64,000 nt of DNA from UBA1046 sp012511325 (lineage in GTDB: Bacteria > Bacillota > Clostridia > Saccharofermentanales > DTU023), in the NCBI GenBank assembly GCA_050951925.1, contig JBMNJZ010000001.1, positions 806,001-870,000 on the forward strand, written 5' to 3'. Below are positions 8,815 to 17,297 of the stretch, piece by piece. The translations under genes were made by a program, and so were the position numbers. Under the pieces are notes generated by a model, which was not told the DNA's origin, searched no databases, and saw only the letters and a list, made by a program, of their open reading frames with translations. Position 1 is the first letter of the stretch, and each line of letters begins with the position of its first letter.

Positions 8815-9711
8815 CTATGCGTTCTTAGCGCGCCTGTGTTTTCCGCGCAGAACCAGCGCCCGCAAATGTCCGCCGTAATCAGGGTAAAAGGCCAATCTAT
8901 CCATCTCAGCTGCAAAGAGCTCAGCCACAGCTTCCGCCTGGCCGGCCCCCAGCTCCAGAACCATGATTCCCTCGGGTTTCAGATAATGCCGATATTCCTC
9001 AGCGATCCGGCGGTAGAAAGCCAGGCCGTCCTCACCCCCGTCCAGAGCCGCATGAGACTCAAAATCTTTGACCTCCGGCATCAAGTCCGCGATATCCGCT
9101 GTAGCAATATAGGGCGGATTGCAGATGATCAAGTCAAACTTATTGTTAGCGGCGAAGGCGCACGCCGGCCAGATGTCGCCTTGCTCAAAGGTACATCTGT
9201 CCTGCAGTGACAGTGCGGCGGCATTTTGCTCCGCTGTTTGCACGGCAATCCCGGAGCTGTCCAACAAATGCAGCGTGGCATCGCTTCGCTCCCCAAGCTC
9301 AGCCAGCAGCGTCAGACCCAGGCAGCCGCAGCCGCAGCAGGTGTCCAGAATCTTCAGACCCTGTTGCCCGCGCGGAGCCGGCAGCTCAGCCAACGCTGCC
9401 TCAATCAGCACTTCCGAGTCCCGGCGCGGTACCAACAGACCCGGCATAATCCGAAAGCTGCGACCGTAGAACCAGGCTGCGCCTGCCAGATAAGCCAGCG
9501 GCTCTCTCAGGGCCCGGCGCTGAGCCAGCTCTCTCCAGCTCAGAGCCTGTTGCTCGCTTATTCGCATTTTGGCTTTGGCAAATTGGATTTCCGGCTCCAG
9601 CCCGGCAATTTCCCGCAAGAACAGGCGAACTTCGCGGCGGGGCTCGTCCAGCCCTGCCCGGGCGAATAATTCGGTCAGTTCGGTTACAAAATCGCTGAGG
9701 GATATAGACAT
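8815..9711 (-). CDS. prmC: release factor glutamine methyltransferase
   Basis: Methylates the GGQ glutamine of RF1 and RF2 using SAM. About 298 aa. An N-terminal helical domain (1-75) is followed by a Rossmann methyltransferase domain. The substrate-binding NPPY motif is at about 198-201 (IICNPPYIA), and the SAM loop reads LDTCCGCGCLG instead of the common DLGTGSG. The start is uncertain: the ATG at 9711 lies 4 bases after the DUF1385 stop and fits family length; a GTG at 9729 overlaps that gene. Neither has a clear ribosome site, which suggests coupling to DUF1385. Confidence 0.93.
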   Translation of the reverse strand: MSISLSDFVTELTELFARAGLDEPRREVRLFLREIAGLEPEIQFAKAKMRISEQQALSWRELAQRRALREPLAYLAGAAWFYGRSFRIMPGLLVPRRDSEVLIEAALAELPAPRGQQGLKILDTCCGCGCLGLTLLAELGERSDATLHLLDSSGIAVQTAEQNAAALSLQDRCTFEQGDIWPACAFAANNKFDLIICNPPYIATADIADLMPEVKDFESHAALDGGEDGLAFYRRIAEEYRHYLKPEGIMVLELGAGQAEAVAELFAAEMDRLAFYPDYGGHLRALVLRGKHRRAKNA

Positions 9712-9715
9712 CAGA

Positions 9716-10693
9716 TTACCATTGATCACTGTCAGGATCAGAAGGTATCACTGCCTGCATGGCGGAGATTGCAACTTCCAGCATGGCATCTTCCGGCTCG
9801 GCAGTCGTCAATCGTTGCAGAGCCAGACCAGGCAGAGAAATCAGGCGGGTCACCGGATTATCGAAACGGCCGGCCAATCTGATCAGCTCATAAGAGATGC
9901 CGGCTACCAAGGGCAGGAGCGCCAGGCGCAGCAATAAATTCAGCACGGCGCCATGTCGGCCAACGAGAGCGAAGACCAAGATGGAAACCACCATCACTAA
10001 GAACATGAAAGAAGTGCCGCAACGGGGATGGAAGCGACTGTGCCGTTTTACATTCTCTACGGTTAGTTCTTCTCCCGCTTCATACGCGGCGATTGTCTTA
10101 TGTTCTGATCCGTGGTACATCCAGACGCGGCGGATTTCCTTGATTCGCGAGCTGAACCATAGATAGGACAGGAAAATAATGATCCTGACTACACCCTCGA
10201 AAGCAGATAAAATCAGATTTGTTTTCCCGGCGCTTCCGCCCTGCCAGCCGCTGAGATATCTCAGTCCGTCAGTCAACAGGCTGGGCAAAAGAATAAATAG
10301 CAGCACCGAAAATCCCAGCCCTAAAAATACCGTGCCCCATAGAGCGAACTTGGGATGTTGCTCCAACCAGGCATCAATCTTGCTCGAATTGGTTTTATCC
10401 GTGGGCTCAGTCTCAGCCTCAGCCTCGGCTTCTTCCTGAATCTCCGCCGATCTCAGCAGAGCGGAAATCCCGACGCCCATCTGCGAGACCAGCCTTACTG
10501 ATCCGCGCACAACAGGGATATTGGCCAGCCCTTTCATCGGCGCTCTGTCGGATATCTCAGTGACAATCTGACCGTCCGGTCGCCTGCTGGCTATGGCTTT
10601 TCGCTCCGGTCCCAGCATCATCAGGCCCTCAATCAAAGCCTGACCGCCGATCGAGGTCTTTTTGGCACAGGAGTTTTCGGTTTCTCGTTTCAT
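9716..10693 (-). CDS. DUF1385 membrane protein (YqhQ-like)
   Basis: 325-aa integral membrane protein of unknown biochemical function. The N-terminal region (IGGQALIEGLMMLGPERKAIASRRPDG) and the motif YHGSEHKTIAAYEAGEELTVENV followed by HPRCGTSFMF identify the DUF1385/YqhQ family. There are hydrophobic segments at about 130-150, 175-195, 235-255 and 260-280. An acidic Glu/Ala run lies at about 85-100. It sits between rpmE and prmC, a conserved Bacillota arrangement. Confidence 0.9.
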   Translation of the reverse strand: MKRETENSCAKKTSIGGQALIEGLMMLGPERKAIASRRPDGQIVTEISDRAPMKGLANIPVVRGSVRLVSQMGVGISALLRSAEIQEEAEAEAETEPTDKTNSSKIDAWLEQHPKFALWGTVFLGLGFSVLLFILLPSLLTDGLRYLSGWQGGSAGKTNLILSAFEGVVRIIIFLSYLWFSSRIKEIRRVWMYHGSEHKTIAAYEAGEELTVENVKRHSRFHPRCGTSFMFLVMVVSILVFALVGRHGAVLNLLLRLALLPLVAGISYELIRLAGRFDNPVTRLISLPGLALQRLTTAEPEDAMLEVAISAMQAVIPSDPDSDQW

Positions 10694-10758
10694 GATCGCA
10701 TTCTACAATGATCGGCTTCGGCTAGGCAAACCACTCCCGGACTTCGGAACATAGATAA

Positions 10759-10798
10759 CAAAATAAAGCTCCTGCTGCATATCCGCGCAGCAGGAGCT
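10759..10798 (-). terminator. intrinsic terminator after rpmE
   Basis: Perfect 12-bp stem (10767-10778 with 10787-10798, 8-base loop). On the minus strand it is followed by TTTATTTTGTT. It separates rpmE from the DUF1385-prmC-prfA genes, which would therefore depend on read-through or their own promoter. Confidence 0.88.
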
Positions 10799-10855
10799 GA
10801 CAAATTAAGGATTCCTATTCTTACTGCCAAGCCGGCCAGACAAAGGGAGCCGGGA

Positions 10856-11068
10856 CTAATCCTCTGCCTGTGTTTTACCCATTCTGCGCTTGAATTTATC
10901 TACGCGTCCGCCCGTATCAACCAGTTTCTGCTTGCCGGTGTAGAAGGGATGGCATTTGGAGCAGATATCGACATTCAACTGTTCCTTCACGGAACCGGTC
11001 TCGAAGACTTCGCCGCAGGCGCAGCGCACAGTGCACTCATAGTAATCGGGATGCAAATTCTCTTTCAT
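10856..11068 (-). CDS. rpmE: 50S ribosomal protein L31
   Basis: 70-aa large-subunit protein. It has the zinc-binding cysteines of the C+ form (CAC near residue 16 and CSKC near 36) and the family motifs HPFYTGKQKLVDTGGRVDKF. Zinc-containing L31 paralogues can be replaced under zinc limitation; no zinc-free copy is seen here. It is transcribed alone between a promoter near 11.18 kb and the terminator at 10.78 kb. Confidence 0.97.
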   Translation of the reverse strand: MKENLHPDYYECTVRCACGEVFETGSVKEQLNVDICSKCHPFYTGKQKLVDTGGRVDKFKRRMGKTQAED

Positions 11069-11138
11069 CTATTTCACCACCTCATTAAGACAGCGCCGGA
11101 GCATCTGTAATTATCTTTATTTTGCCCTTAACGCTTTG

Positions 11139-11178
11139 AAAAAGCTGCGGGGCAGCCTAATGATGATACTCCCCGCAG
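11139..11178 (-). terminator. terminator-like hairpin overlapping the rpmE promoter
   Basis: CTGCGGGG (11145-11152) pairs with CCCCGCAG (11171-11178) over an 18-base loop. On the minus strand it is followed by TTTTT (11143-11139). No minus-strand gene lies upstream to be terminated, so it may be an attenuator for transcripts starting further upstream, or a protein-binding dyad. Confidence 0.45.
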
Positions 11179-11192
11179 TCCCTCTCTGTCAA
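11163..11192 (-). promoter_or_regulatory. probable promoter of rpmE
   Basis: On the minus strand, TTGACA at 11192-11187, an 18-base spacer, and TATCAT at 11168-11163. It partly overlaps an inverted repeat (11145-11178) described in the next entry. Confidence 0.6.
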
Positions 11193-11244
11193 GTTTTCAA
11201 TTTTTCAAATTTTTCTGCCCGGCTCCAATTAATTCCTCCGGCTG

Positions 11245-11253
11245 TGATACAAT
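11245..11253 (+). promoter_or_regulatory. extended -10 element before rplI
   Basis: TGATACAAT, matching TGn-TATAAT except for one base, 55 bases before the rplI ATG. No convincing -35 is visible. Likely the start of the rplI-dnaB-tilS transcript. Confidence 0.45.
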
Positions 11254-11307
11254 GGTTAACACAAAACGACAAAATAATTTCTTTAGATCAAGATTCGAGG
11301 TATGGCA

Positions 11308-11757
11308 ATGAAAGTTATTCTTTTGCAAGATGTGGACGGTCTCGGCAAAGCGGAAGATATAGTAGAGGCGGCGCGGGGCTATGCGCACAATTATCTGTTT
11401 AAGCACAATCTGGCGATAGAGATGACACCCGCCAATCTTAACACGGTCAAAACCAAAAGAGCGGCTGCCCAAGCCAAGGCTGAGCGTGAACTGAAAGAGG
11501 CTGAGGAAATCAAAGAGAAGATTTCCGACCAACGCTTTGTCCTGAAGATTAAAATGGGCAGTCAGGGACGCCTCTACGGCTCAGTGACCAATATGGATAT
11601 CGCTAAAGTGCTGGAGGATGCCGGATACAAAGTAGATCGGCGCAATATCACATTGTCGGAGCCGATCAAGACCGCCGGCGAGTATCAGGTTGATGTGCGA
11701 CTGCATCCCGAGGTTTCAGCCCGCTTTGTGCTTGATGTAGTCAGCAATGAAAGCTGA
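11308..11757 (+). CDS. rplI: 50S ribosomal protein L9
   Basis: 149-aa protein of the L1-stalk base. The N-terminal domain is MKVILLQDVDGLGKAEDIVEAARGYAHNYL, followed by the long connecting helix (about 45-75) and a C-terminal domain (KMGSQGRLYGSVTNMDIA). The second of two in-frame ATGs (11308) is chosen because GAGG lies 9 bases upstream; the ATG at 11302 would be only 3 bases from it. It precedes dnaB by 33 bases, the common Bacillota order. Confidence 0.96.
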   Translation: MKVILLQDVDGLGKAEDIVEAARGYAHNYLFKHNLAIEMTPANLNTVKTKRAAAQAKAERELKEAEEIKEKISDQRFVLKIKMGSQGRLYGSVTNMDIAKVLEDAGYKVDRRNITLSEPIKTAGEYQVDVRLHPEVSARFVLDVVSNES

Positions 11758-11790
11758 GTTTACGGCGATTTAAACGAGGTCAGCAGAGAA

Positions 11791-13155
11791 ATGTCTTCCC
11801 CTGATAACAAACGGCTGGTGATGCCCTATAGTGACGAAGCGGAGCAATCCGTACTGGGCAGTGCTCTTTTTAGCAAGGAGTACCTGGCCAATGTTGCGGC
11901 TGAACTCAAGGTGTCCGATTTTTATATAAAACGCAATCAGATTGTATTTGCCACGATCCTGGAGTTGCTCGCCAGACAAGAGCCGGTAGATATTCTGACT
12001 GTTACCGACCGCCTGGAGCTGAAAGGACAGCTGGCGGAGGCCGGCGGCGCGGAATATGTCATCTCCTTGCCGGAGAAGACGCCTATTATGCAGAACCAGG
12101 CGCATTATATCAAGGTTGTGCGCCAGCATGCCCAGAGAAGAGACCTGATTCTCGCCTTGCGGCAGATTATCGATCTGGCCTATACTTCCGGCGAGGATGT
12201 CGAAGATCTGATCAATCTGGCCGCCAATCGCATCTACAATATCCGTGAAAACAGGGATATCAGCGGCTTCAGCACTCTGGGCGATATTCTGAACCGCAAG
12301 ATCAATGAGCTGCATGAGTTGGCTAAAGGTAATCGCCCCAGGCTGATCGAAACCGGCTTTCCCTCTATTGACCGCATTCTCGGCGGTCTCCGTCCGGGCG
12401 GTCTCTATATTCTGGCCGCGCGGCCGGGTATCGGCAAAACATCGCTGGCCTTGAATATTGCTCATTTGACGGCGCAAAAATCCGAGCACCATGTGGGAAT
12501 TTTCAGTCTGGAGATGTCCAAAGAAGAAGTAGGAATGAGAATCCTGGTCGGCCAGGCAGGGGTTACCGCTGATCGCATGGAGAAGCTCAAAGTCAAGGAT
12601 ACCGACTGGGACAAAATTTCCCAGGCTTTGATCGCGCTATATAATAAACCGATCTATATTGATGACAGGTCGGCAACCAATGTTGTAGAGATGCAAGCGC
12701 GCTGCCGGCAATTGCAGATCAGGGATCGCCTTGATTTCGTGATTGTTGACTATCTGCAGCTGATGTCTTCCGGGGGCAGGACCAGTCGGGCCGAAAACCG
12801 CCAGCAGGAAATCGCTGAGATCTCGCGCATGCTGAAGATCATGGCCAAAGAGCTGGAGGTTCCGATCCTGGCGCTTTCGCAGCTTAGCCGCGAGAGTGAA
12901 AAGAGGACGAGCCGCCGTCCGATGCTGATTGACCTCCGTGAGTCCGGCGCGATTGAGCAAGATGCCGATGTGGTCATGTTCCTGCATGATAAGGATGCCA
13001 ATACTGAGGCACCCAGACCGGATGTCTATGAGATTGAGCTGATCATAGCCAAGAACCGCCACGGAGCGACAGGCAATCTCAAGCTGGCCTGGAAGCCGGC
13101 ATTGACAAGCTTTTTTGATACTGCGGATATACCGCTGCCGGAGCCGCCGCAGTGA
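11791..13155 (+). CDS. dnaB: replicative DNA helicase
   Basis: Hexameric 5'-3' helicase of the replication fork (DnaC in Bacillus nomenclature). 454 aa: N-terminal primase-interaction domain (about 10-110), linker, and RecA-like ATPase domain from about 185. Walker A is RPGIGKTS (211-218), Walker B is FVIVDYLQLM, and the conserved LSQLSRESEKR and DLRESGAIEQDADVVMF follow. No intein. It overlaps tilS by the four bases GTGA. Confidence 0.97.
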   Translation: MSSPDNKRLVMPYSDEAEQSVLGSALFSKEYLANVAAELKVSDFYIKRNQIVFATILELLARQEPVDILTVTDRLELKGQLAEAGGAEYVISLPEKTPIMQNQAHYIKVVRQHAQRRDLILALRQIIDLAYTSGEDVEDLINLAANRIYNIRENRDISGFSTLGDILNRKINELHELAKGNRPRLIETGFPSIDRILGGLRPGGLYILAARPGIGKTSLALNIAHLTAQKSEHHVGIFSLEMSKEEVGMRILVGQAGVTADRMEKLKVKDTDWDKISQALIALYNKPIYIDDRSATNVVEMQARCRQLQIRDRLDFVIVDYLQLMSSGGRTSRAENRQQEIAEISRMLKIMAKELEVPILALSQLSRESEKRTSRRPMLIDLRESGAIEQDADVVMFLHDKDANTEAPRPDVYEIELIIAKNRHGATGNLKLAWKPALTSFFDTADIPLPEPPQ

Positions 13156-14348
13156 TTCAGCCAGTTCCCCGGGCAACTTACCGTTTTTTCCAGGCAGTCA
13201 CAAATGATCTGAGCCAAGCGGGCGTCTTGCCCTCCGCGGGGACTGCCGGCTGCCGGCAATTGACTGACAGCTGCCAGCCCCAAGTACAGACAAGATTTGC
13301 TTCAGCTCTGACAGCGGCTCCTCAACTGCCTATTTCTGAACAGACAACAATTATCGCCGGCGTATCGGGCGGTGTGGATTCTATGCTCATGCTGGCTTAT
13401 TTGCTTCATTTGCGGCAGCAAGTCCCCTTTCAGCTTGCGGCCGCTCATTTGAATCATGGTCTGCGCGGCTCGGCGGCAGATCGGGATCAAGCTGTGGTGG
13501 AGGAATTTTGTCGGGCACAACAGGTAATTTGCCATGTCCGACAGACGGATGTATCCTCACTGGCTAAAGCCAGAGGGCAGGGTGTGGAAGAAGCTGGTCG
13601 CGCCGCCCGTTTTGCTTTCTTTCAGGATCTGGGGACACAAACGCAGCTTGAGTTTCAGCAAGATTATCTGGTAGCGCTGGCTCATCATGAGCAGGATCAG
13701 GCTGAAACCATACTGCTCAATCTGGGTCGGGGCAGCGGATTGTCCGGCCTGACCGGTATGGCGATTTTGCGCGGCAGACTGCTGCGACCGTTTTTGCACC
13801 GGAGCAAAGCAGAGATCGAAGCGGCCGCCCGGGCAGCCGGGATTCCCTGGGCAGTCGATCAGACGAATCTGGAGCCGGATTATCGGCGCAACAGGCTGCG
13901 CAATGAACTGCTGCCTTTGTGGCAGGAGATTGTGGGTTCCGATCTGACACCACAGCTGGCGCGCTTGGCACAAAATCTGCGCGAGGAAGTAATTGCTCTG
14001 GAAACGGCAGCTGCGGAGCTCTATCAAAGAGCATTGCTGCCTGATGGTACCCTTAGCACCAAAGTGTTGCGTCGAGCGCCTCAAGCCGTTAGCGCCAGAG
14101 CCTTAAATCTGGGGCTCAATGAAGCTGTGAGAAGACATCTTGACAACAGCACTACATTATCAGAGACGGCGCTGCCTAAAAAGCTGCAAGATCAGCTATG
14201 GCTGCTTTGTTGGGCAGATACGGCAGCGCTTAATACTTTGGATCTGCAAAAAGGGATTAAGGCTGAGGTCTATGCCAATACACTGCGCTTCAGTTTTGAT
14301 GGTAGCTTTGATGGCAGATCGAATACGGATTTTGATTCTGTTTTGTAG
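13152..14348 (+). CDS. tilS: tRNA(Ile)-lysidine synthase
   Basis: Converts C34 of the CAT-anticodon tRNA-Ile to lysidine using ATP and Lys. The PP-loop SGGVDSM is near residues 74-80, followed by AAAHLNHGLRG, the ALAHHEQDQAETILLNLGRGSG segment and LLRPFL. About 60 residues precede the PP-loop, more than usual, so the true start may be later than the overlapping GTG at 13152. The C-terminal region after about residue 300 is short, and the usual TilS C-terminal domain is not obvious. dnaB-tilS overlap suggests coupled translation. Confidence 0.92.
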   Translation: MIQPVPRATYRFFQAVTNDLSQAGVLPSAGTAGCRQLTDSCQPQVQTRFASALTAAPQLPISEQTTIIAGVSGGVDSMLMLAYLLHLRQQVPFQLAAAHLNHGLRGSAADRDQAVVEEFCRAQQVICHVRQTDVSSLAKARGQGVEEAGRAARFAFFQDLGTQTQLEFQQDYLVALAHHEQDQAETILLNLGRGSGLSGLTGMAILRGRLLRPFLHRSKAEIEAAARAAGIPWAVDQTNLEPDYRRNRLRNELLPLWQEIVGSDLTPQLARLAQNLREEVIALETAAAELYQRALLPDGTLSTKVLRRAPQAVSARALNLGLNEAVRRHLDNSTTLSETALPKKLQDQLWLLCWADTAALNTLDLQKGIKAEVYANTLRFSFDGSFDGRSNTDFDSVL

Positions 14349-14487
14349 CACTAGTCACAGCAATTCACAGGTCAGGTTCCAATAGCCTTTTATCTTGTCT
14401 AATTGCATTTCTGTCTTGGCAGCCGGCATAGACTCAATAAACTGCTGAGGAAATTTTGGCTTCTCTCTATAAAAAAATCTTACCTGC

Positions 14488-14496
14488 TGATATAAT
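14488..14496 (+). promoter_or_regulatory. extended -10 promoter before hpt-ftsH
   Basis: TGA-TATAAT at 14488-14496, 70 bases before the hpt ATG. The -35 region is A-rich without a clear hexamer. Confidence 0.6.
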
Positions 14497-14565
14497 GTTT
14501 TGGTGTTATGTAATTTAAGTATTATTGACAGTATTAGTATTTTCAGTTTGTGAAAGCGGTGTAAT

Positions 14566-15156
14566 ATGGGAATGGGAATCAAGCGCATTTTGGTCAGCAA
14601 GGAAGAAATTGCTGAGATCTGTGCCCGCCTGGGTCGTGAAATTACCGAGGATTATCAAGGCAAGAAGGTGGTACTTATCTGTGTGCTCAAAGGAGCCTTT
14701 GTCTTTTTGGCTGATCTGATCAGGGAGATTGATCTGCCCTGCGAGGTGGATTTTATGTCGGTCAGCAGTTACAGCGGACAACATACAACGGGTGTGGTCA
14801 AAATAGTTAAAGATCTGGACACGGATATCTCCGGCAAGCATGTCCTGATCGTAGAAGATATTGTCGATTCAGGCCTGACCTTGAAACATCTTCGTGATCT
14901 GCTGGCGACCAGGAATCCGGCCAGCATACGCATCTGTACAGCTTTCGATAAACCTGAGCGCCGCAAGGTCGAAATTTTTGTTGACTATATAGGGATGCAG
15001 ATCCCCGATGAGTTTATTGTTGGTTACGGACTGGATCTGGACGAACAGTATCGCAATCTGCCGGAGATCGCTGTGCTGAATCCGGAAACCGCTCCGGCCG
15101 ATGACAGGTCTGAAACAGCTGTGGCTGATACAGCGGAGGTGGTCGCGGATGAATAG
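14566..15156 (+). CDS. hpt: hypoxanthine phosphoribosyltransferase
   Basis: Purine salvage: hypoxanthine or guanine plus PRPP to IMP or GMP. About 196 aa. The PRPP-binding motif VLIVEDIVDSGLT is near residue 90. Other HPRT landmarks are VLICVLKGAFVFLADL and FDKPERRK. A roughly 15-residue acidic tail follows the core. It lies between tilS and ftsH as in many Bacillota and overlaps the ftsH start by 8 bases. Confidence 0.95.
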   Translation: MGMGIKRILVSKEEIAEICARLGREITEDYQGKKVVLICVLKGAFVFLADLIREIDLPCEVDFMSVSSYSGQHTTGVVKIVKDLDTDISGKHVLIVEDIVDSGLTLKHLRDLLATRNPASIRICTAFDKPERRKVEIFVDYIGMQIPDEFIVGYGLDLDEQYRNLPEIAVLNPETAPADDRSETAVADTAEVVADE

Positions 15157-17140
15157 CATGCGCCCCAAAAAGCGTTTTGGCGGTTTTTCTTTTTATCTGA
15201 TCCTAATGTTGGTCATTTTCGCCATGACCTATTTCATGTCCAATATGTCCGGCGGCAAGGGATATACTCTCTCCGAGGTCAGGTCGCTGATCGAAAATGA
15301 GAAAGTAGAATCTGTGGTGATCAACGGCAGTTCTTTGAAGATGGTTATGAAGAGTGTCAACGGACAGCCGCAGGAGGTCATTACTAAAGAAATTCCACTG
15401 GAGTCAATCGGCGACTATGAGAAATATCTGGCGGAATCTGCTGACAAAGGTTTGATCAAATCCTATGACTATAATCGGCCGACTGATATTTCCTCGATAC
15501 TCAATATTTTGATTATTGTGATGCTGCTGGCTTCGATCGGTGTCTTTATCTATATCAATTATTCCCGCCAGGGCGATGGCAAGAGTGCTATCAGCTTCGG
15601 CAAGAGCCGGGCCAAGCTCAATGATCCCAGCAAGAATAAAGTCACATTTGCCGATGTGGCCGGCGCGGAGGAAGAGAAGGAAGAACTGCAGGAGATAGTC
15701 GATTTTCTCAAAAACCCGAAGAAATATTCCGATTTGGGCGCTAAGATGCCGCGAGGCATTATGCTGGTCGGTGCTCCCGGTACCGGCAAGACCTTGTTGG
15801 CCAAAGCTGTAGCCGGTGAAGCCAGTGTGCCGTTTTTCTCCATCAGCGGCTCCGACTTTGTGGAGATGTTCGTCGGTGTCGGCGCTTCGCGGGTACGGGA
15901 TTTATTCGACAATGCCAAGAAGCGGGCGCCCTCTATAATCTTTATCGATGAGATTGATGCTGTGGGACGTCATCGCGGCGCCGGCCTCGGAGGCGGTCAC
16001 GATGAGCGTGAACAGACCTTGAACCAATTGCTGGTGGAAATGGACGGCTTTGGCCCTAATGAGGGCGTGATAGTAATGGCCGCTACCAACCGGCCGGATA
16101 TTCTCGATCCTGCTCTGCTAAGGCCGGGTCGTTTTGATCGCAGGGTCGTAGTTATGAGTCCAGACCTGATCGGGCGCGAGGCCATCTTACAGGTTCATGC
16201 CCGCAATAAGCCGCTGGCGGCGGATGTTGATCTGAGCAATATTGCCAAGATCACTCCCGGCTTTACCGGCGCCGATCTGGCTAATCTGCTCAACGAAGCT
16301 GCACTGCTGACGGCGCGAAGGGGCGGCAAGGAGATCGAAAACAGCGATATTACCGAAGCTGTCTTCAAAATCACGATCGGACCGGAAAAGAAGAGCCGTA
16401 TTATCAGCGATGAGGAAAGAAGGCTGACCGCTTTCCATGAGTCGGGACATGCGATTGTAATCCGTGTTGCCTCCACCAGAGAGAGAGTTGAGCGGGTTTC
16501 GATCATTCCTGCCGGCGGCGCCGGCGGTTATACCGCCTTTAAGCCGGAAGAGGATATGTACTTCCAGACCAAGAGTCAGCTGATAACCAAGATTATGATC
16601 GCCCTCGGCGGCAGAGCGGCGGAAGAACTGACTTTTGGCGAGCTCAGCACCGGAGCCAGTCAGGATCTGCAGCAATGCAATAAAATTGCCAGGAATATGG
16701 TTACCAATTACGGTATGAGCGAGCGCCTGGGCAATTTTGTAGTTGATAAGGAACAGGAAGTTTTCCTGGGGCGCGACTATACTCATACGCAACAGCATAG
16801 CGAGAGCCTGTCCGCTGTGATTGATGAAGAAGTTAAGCGCATCCTCGACGAGGCTTATGAGCGCACTCTGGCTATTCTGCGTGAGAATCATGAGATGCTT
16901 AAGGCACTGGCAAACAGGTTGCTGGAGGTGGAGAAAGTCGAGAGCGAGGAGTTCGAAGAGCTTTATCGCCAATATGCCGCCAATTACCAGCCTCTGTCCG
17001 GCGATGAGGAAAAGATCAAGCTGGTGTCCGGCGTAGAACAGGATCCGCAGGCTGAGAAGGAAGCGGAGAAGGATACGGAAGCGGTAGCCGAAGCCGAGAC
17101 GGTAACCGAAACGGAAACGGAAACGGAAACGGAAACATAG
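15149..17140 (+). CDS. ftsH: ATP-dependent zinc metalloprotease FtsH
   Basis: Membrane-anchored AAA+ protease for quality control and regulatory proteolysis. About 663 aa from the ATG at 15149, which has GGAGG 9 bases upstream. Two membrane segments (about 13-31 and 113-136) flank a small external domain. AAA domain: Walker A GAPGTGKT (208-215), Walker B IIFIDEID (263-270), arginine-finger region RPGRFDRR. Zinc site HESGH at 430-434. The C-terminal tail (about 640-663) is a low-complexity Glu/Thr run encoded by a GGAAAC-type hexanucleotide repeat near 17,107-17,136. It overlaps hpt by 8 bases and is followed by a strong terminator. Confidence 0.97.
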   Translation: MNSMRPKKRFGGFSFYLILMLVIFAMTYFMSNMSGGKGYTLSEVRSLIENEKVESVVINGSSLKMVMKSVNGQPQEVITKEIPLESIGDYEKYLAESADKGLIKSYDYNRPTDISSILNILIIVMLLASIGVFIYINYSRQGDGKSAISFGKSRAKLNDPSKNKVTFADVAGAEEEKEELQEIVDFLKNPKKYSDLGAKMPRGIMLVGAPGTGKTLLAKAVAGEASVPFFSISGSDFVEMFVGVGASRVRDLFDNAKKRAPSIIFIDEIDAVGRHRGAGLGGGHDEREQTLNQLLVEMDGFGPNEGVIVMAATNRPDILDPALLRPGRFDRRVVVMSPDLIGREAILQVHARNKPLAADVDLSNIAKITPGFTGADLANLLNEAALLTARRGGKEIENSDITEAVFKITIGPEKKSRIISDEERRLTAFHESGHAIVIRVASTRERVERVSIIPAGGAGGYTAFKPEEDMYFQTKSQLITKIMIALGGRAAEELTFGELSTGASQDLQQCNKIARNMVTNYGMSERLGNFVVDKEQEVFLGRDYTHTQQHSESLSAVIDEEVKRILDEAYERTLAILRENHEMLKALANRLLEVEKVESEEFEELYRQYAANYQPLSGDEEKIKLVSGVEQDPQAEKEAEKDTEAVAEAETVTETETETETET

Positions 17141-17199
17141 TCCGTTGCGGCGGACGACCCGGAGCCGCCTTCGTCAAAGCCAAAGATGTTGTAATAGAG

Positions 17200-17237
17200 G
17201 CTGCCGTCCGGAGAGATGCCGGACGGCAGCTATTTTT
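17200..17237 (+). terminator. intrinsic terminator after ftsH
   Basis: Perfect 12-bp stem GCTGCCGTCCGG (17200-17211) with CCGGACGGCAGC (17219-17230), 7-base loop, then TATTTTT. The right arm is repeated at 17284-17295 followed by TTTTATT, just before the murC stop codon. Confidence 0.92.
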
Positions 17238-17297
17238 CGGATATATCGGATCAATTCAGTGTCTAGAGTCGTACTCAAGGATGCCGGACGGCAGCTT

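Noticed and set aside
16187..16972. 261-codon minus-strand frame inside ftsH
   Set aside because: Shadow; no ribosome site and composition expected from the antisense of ftsH.
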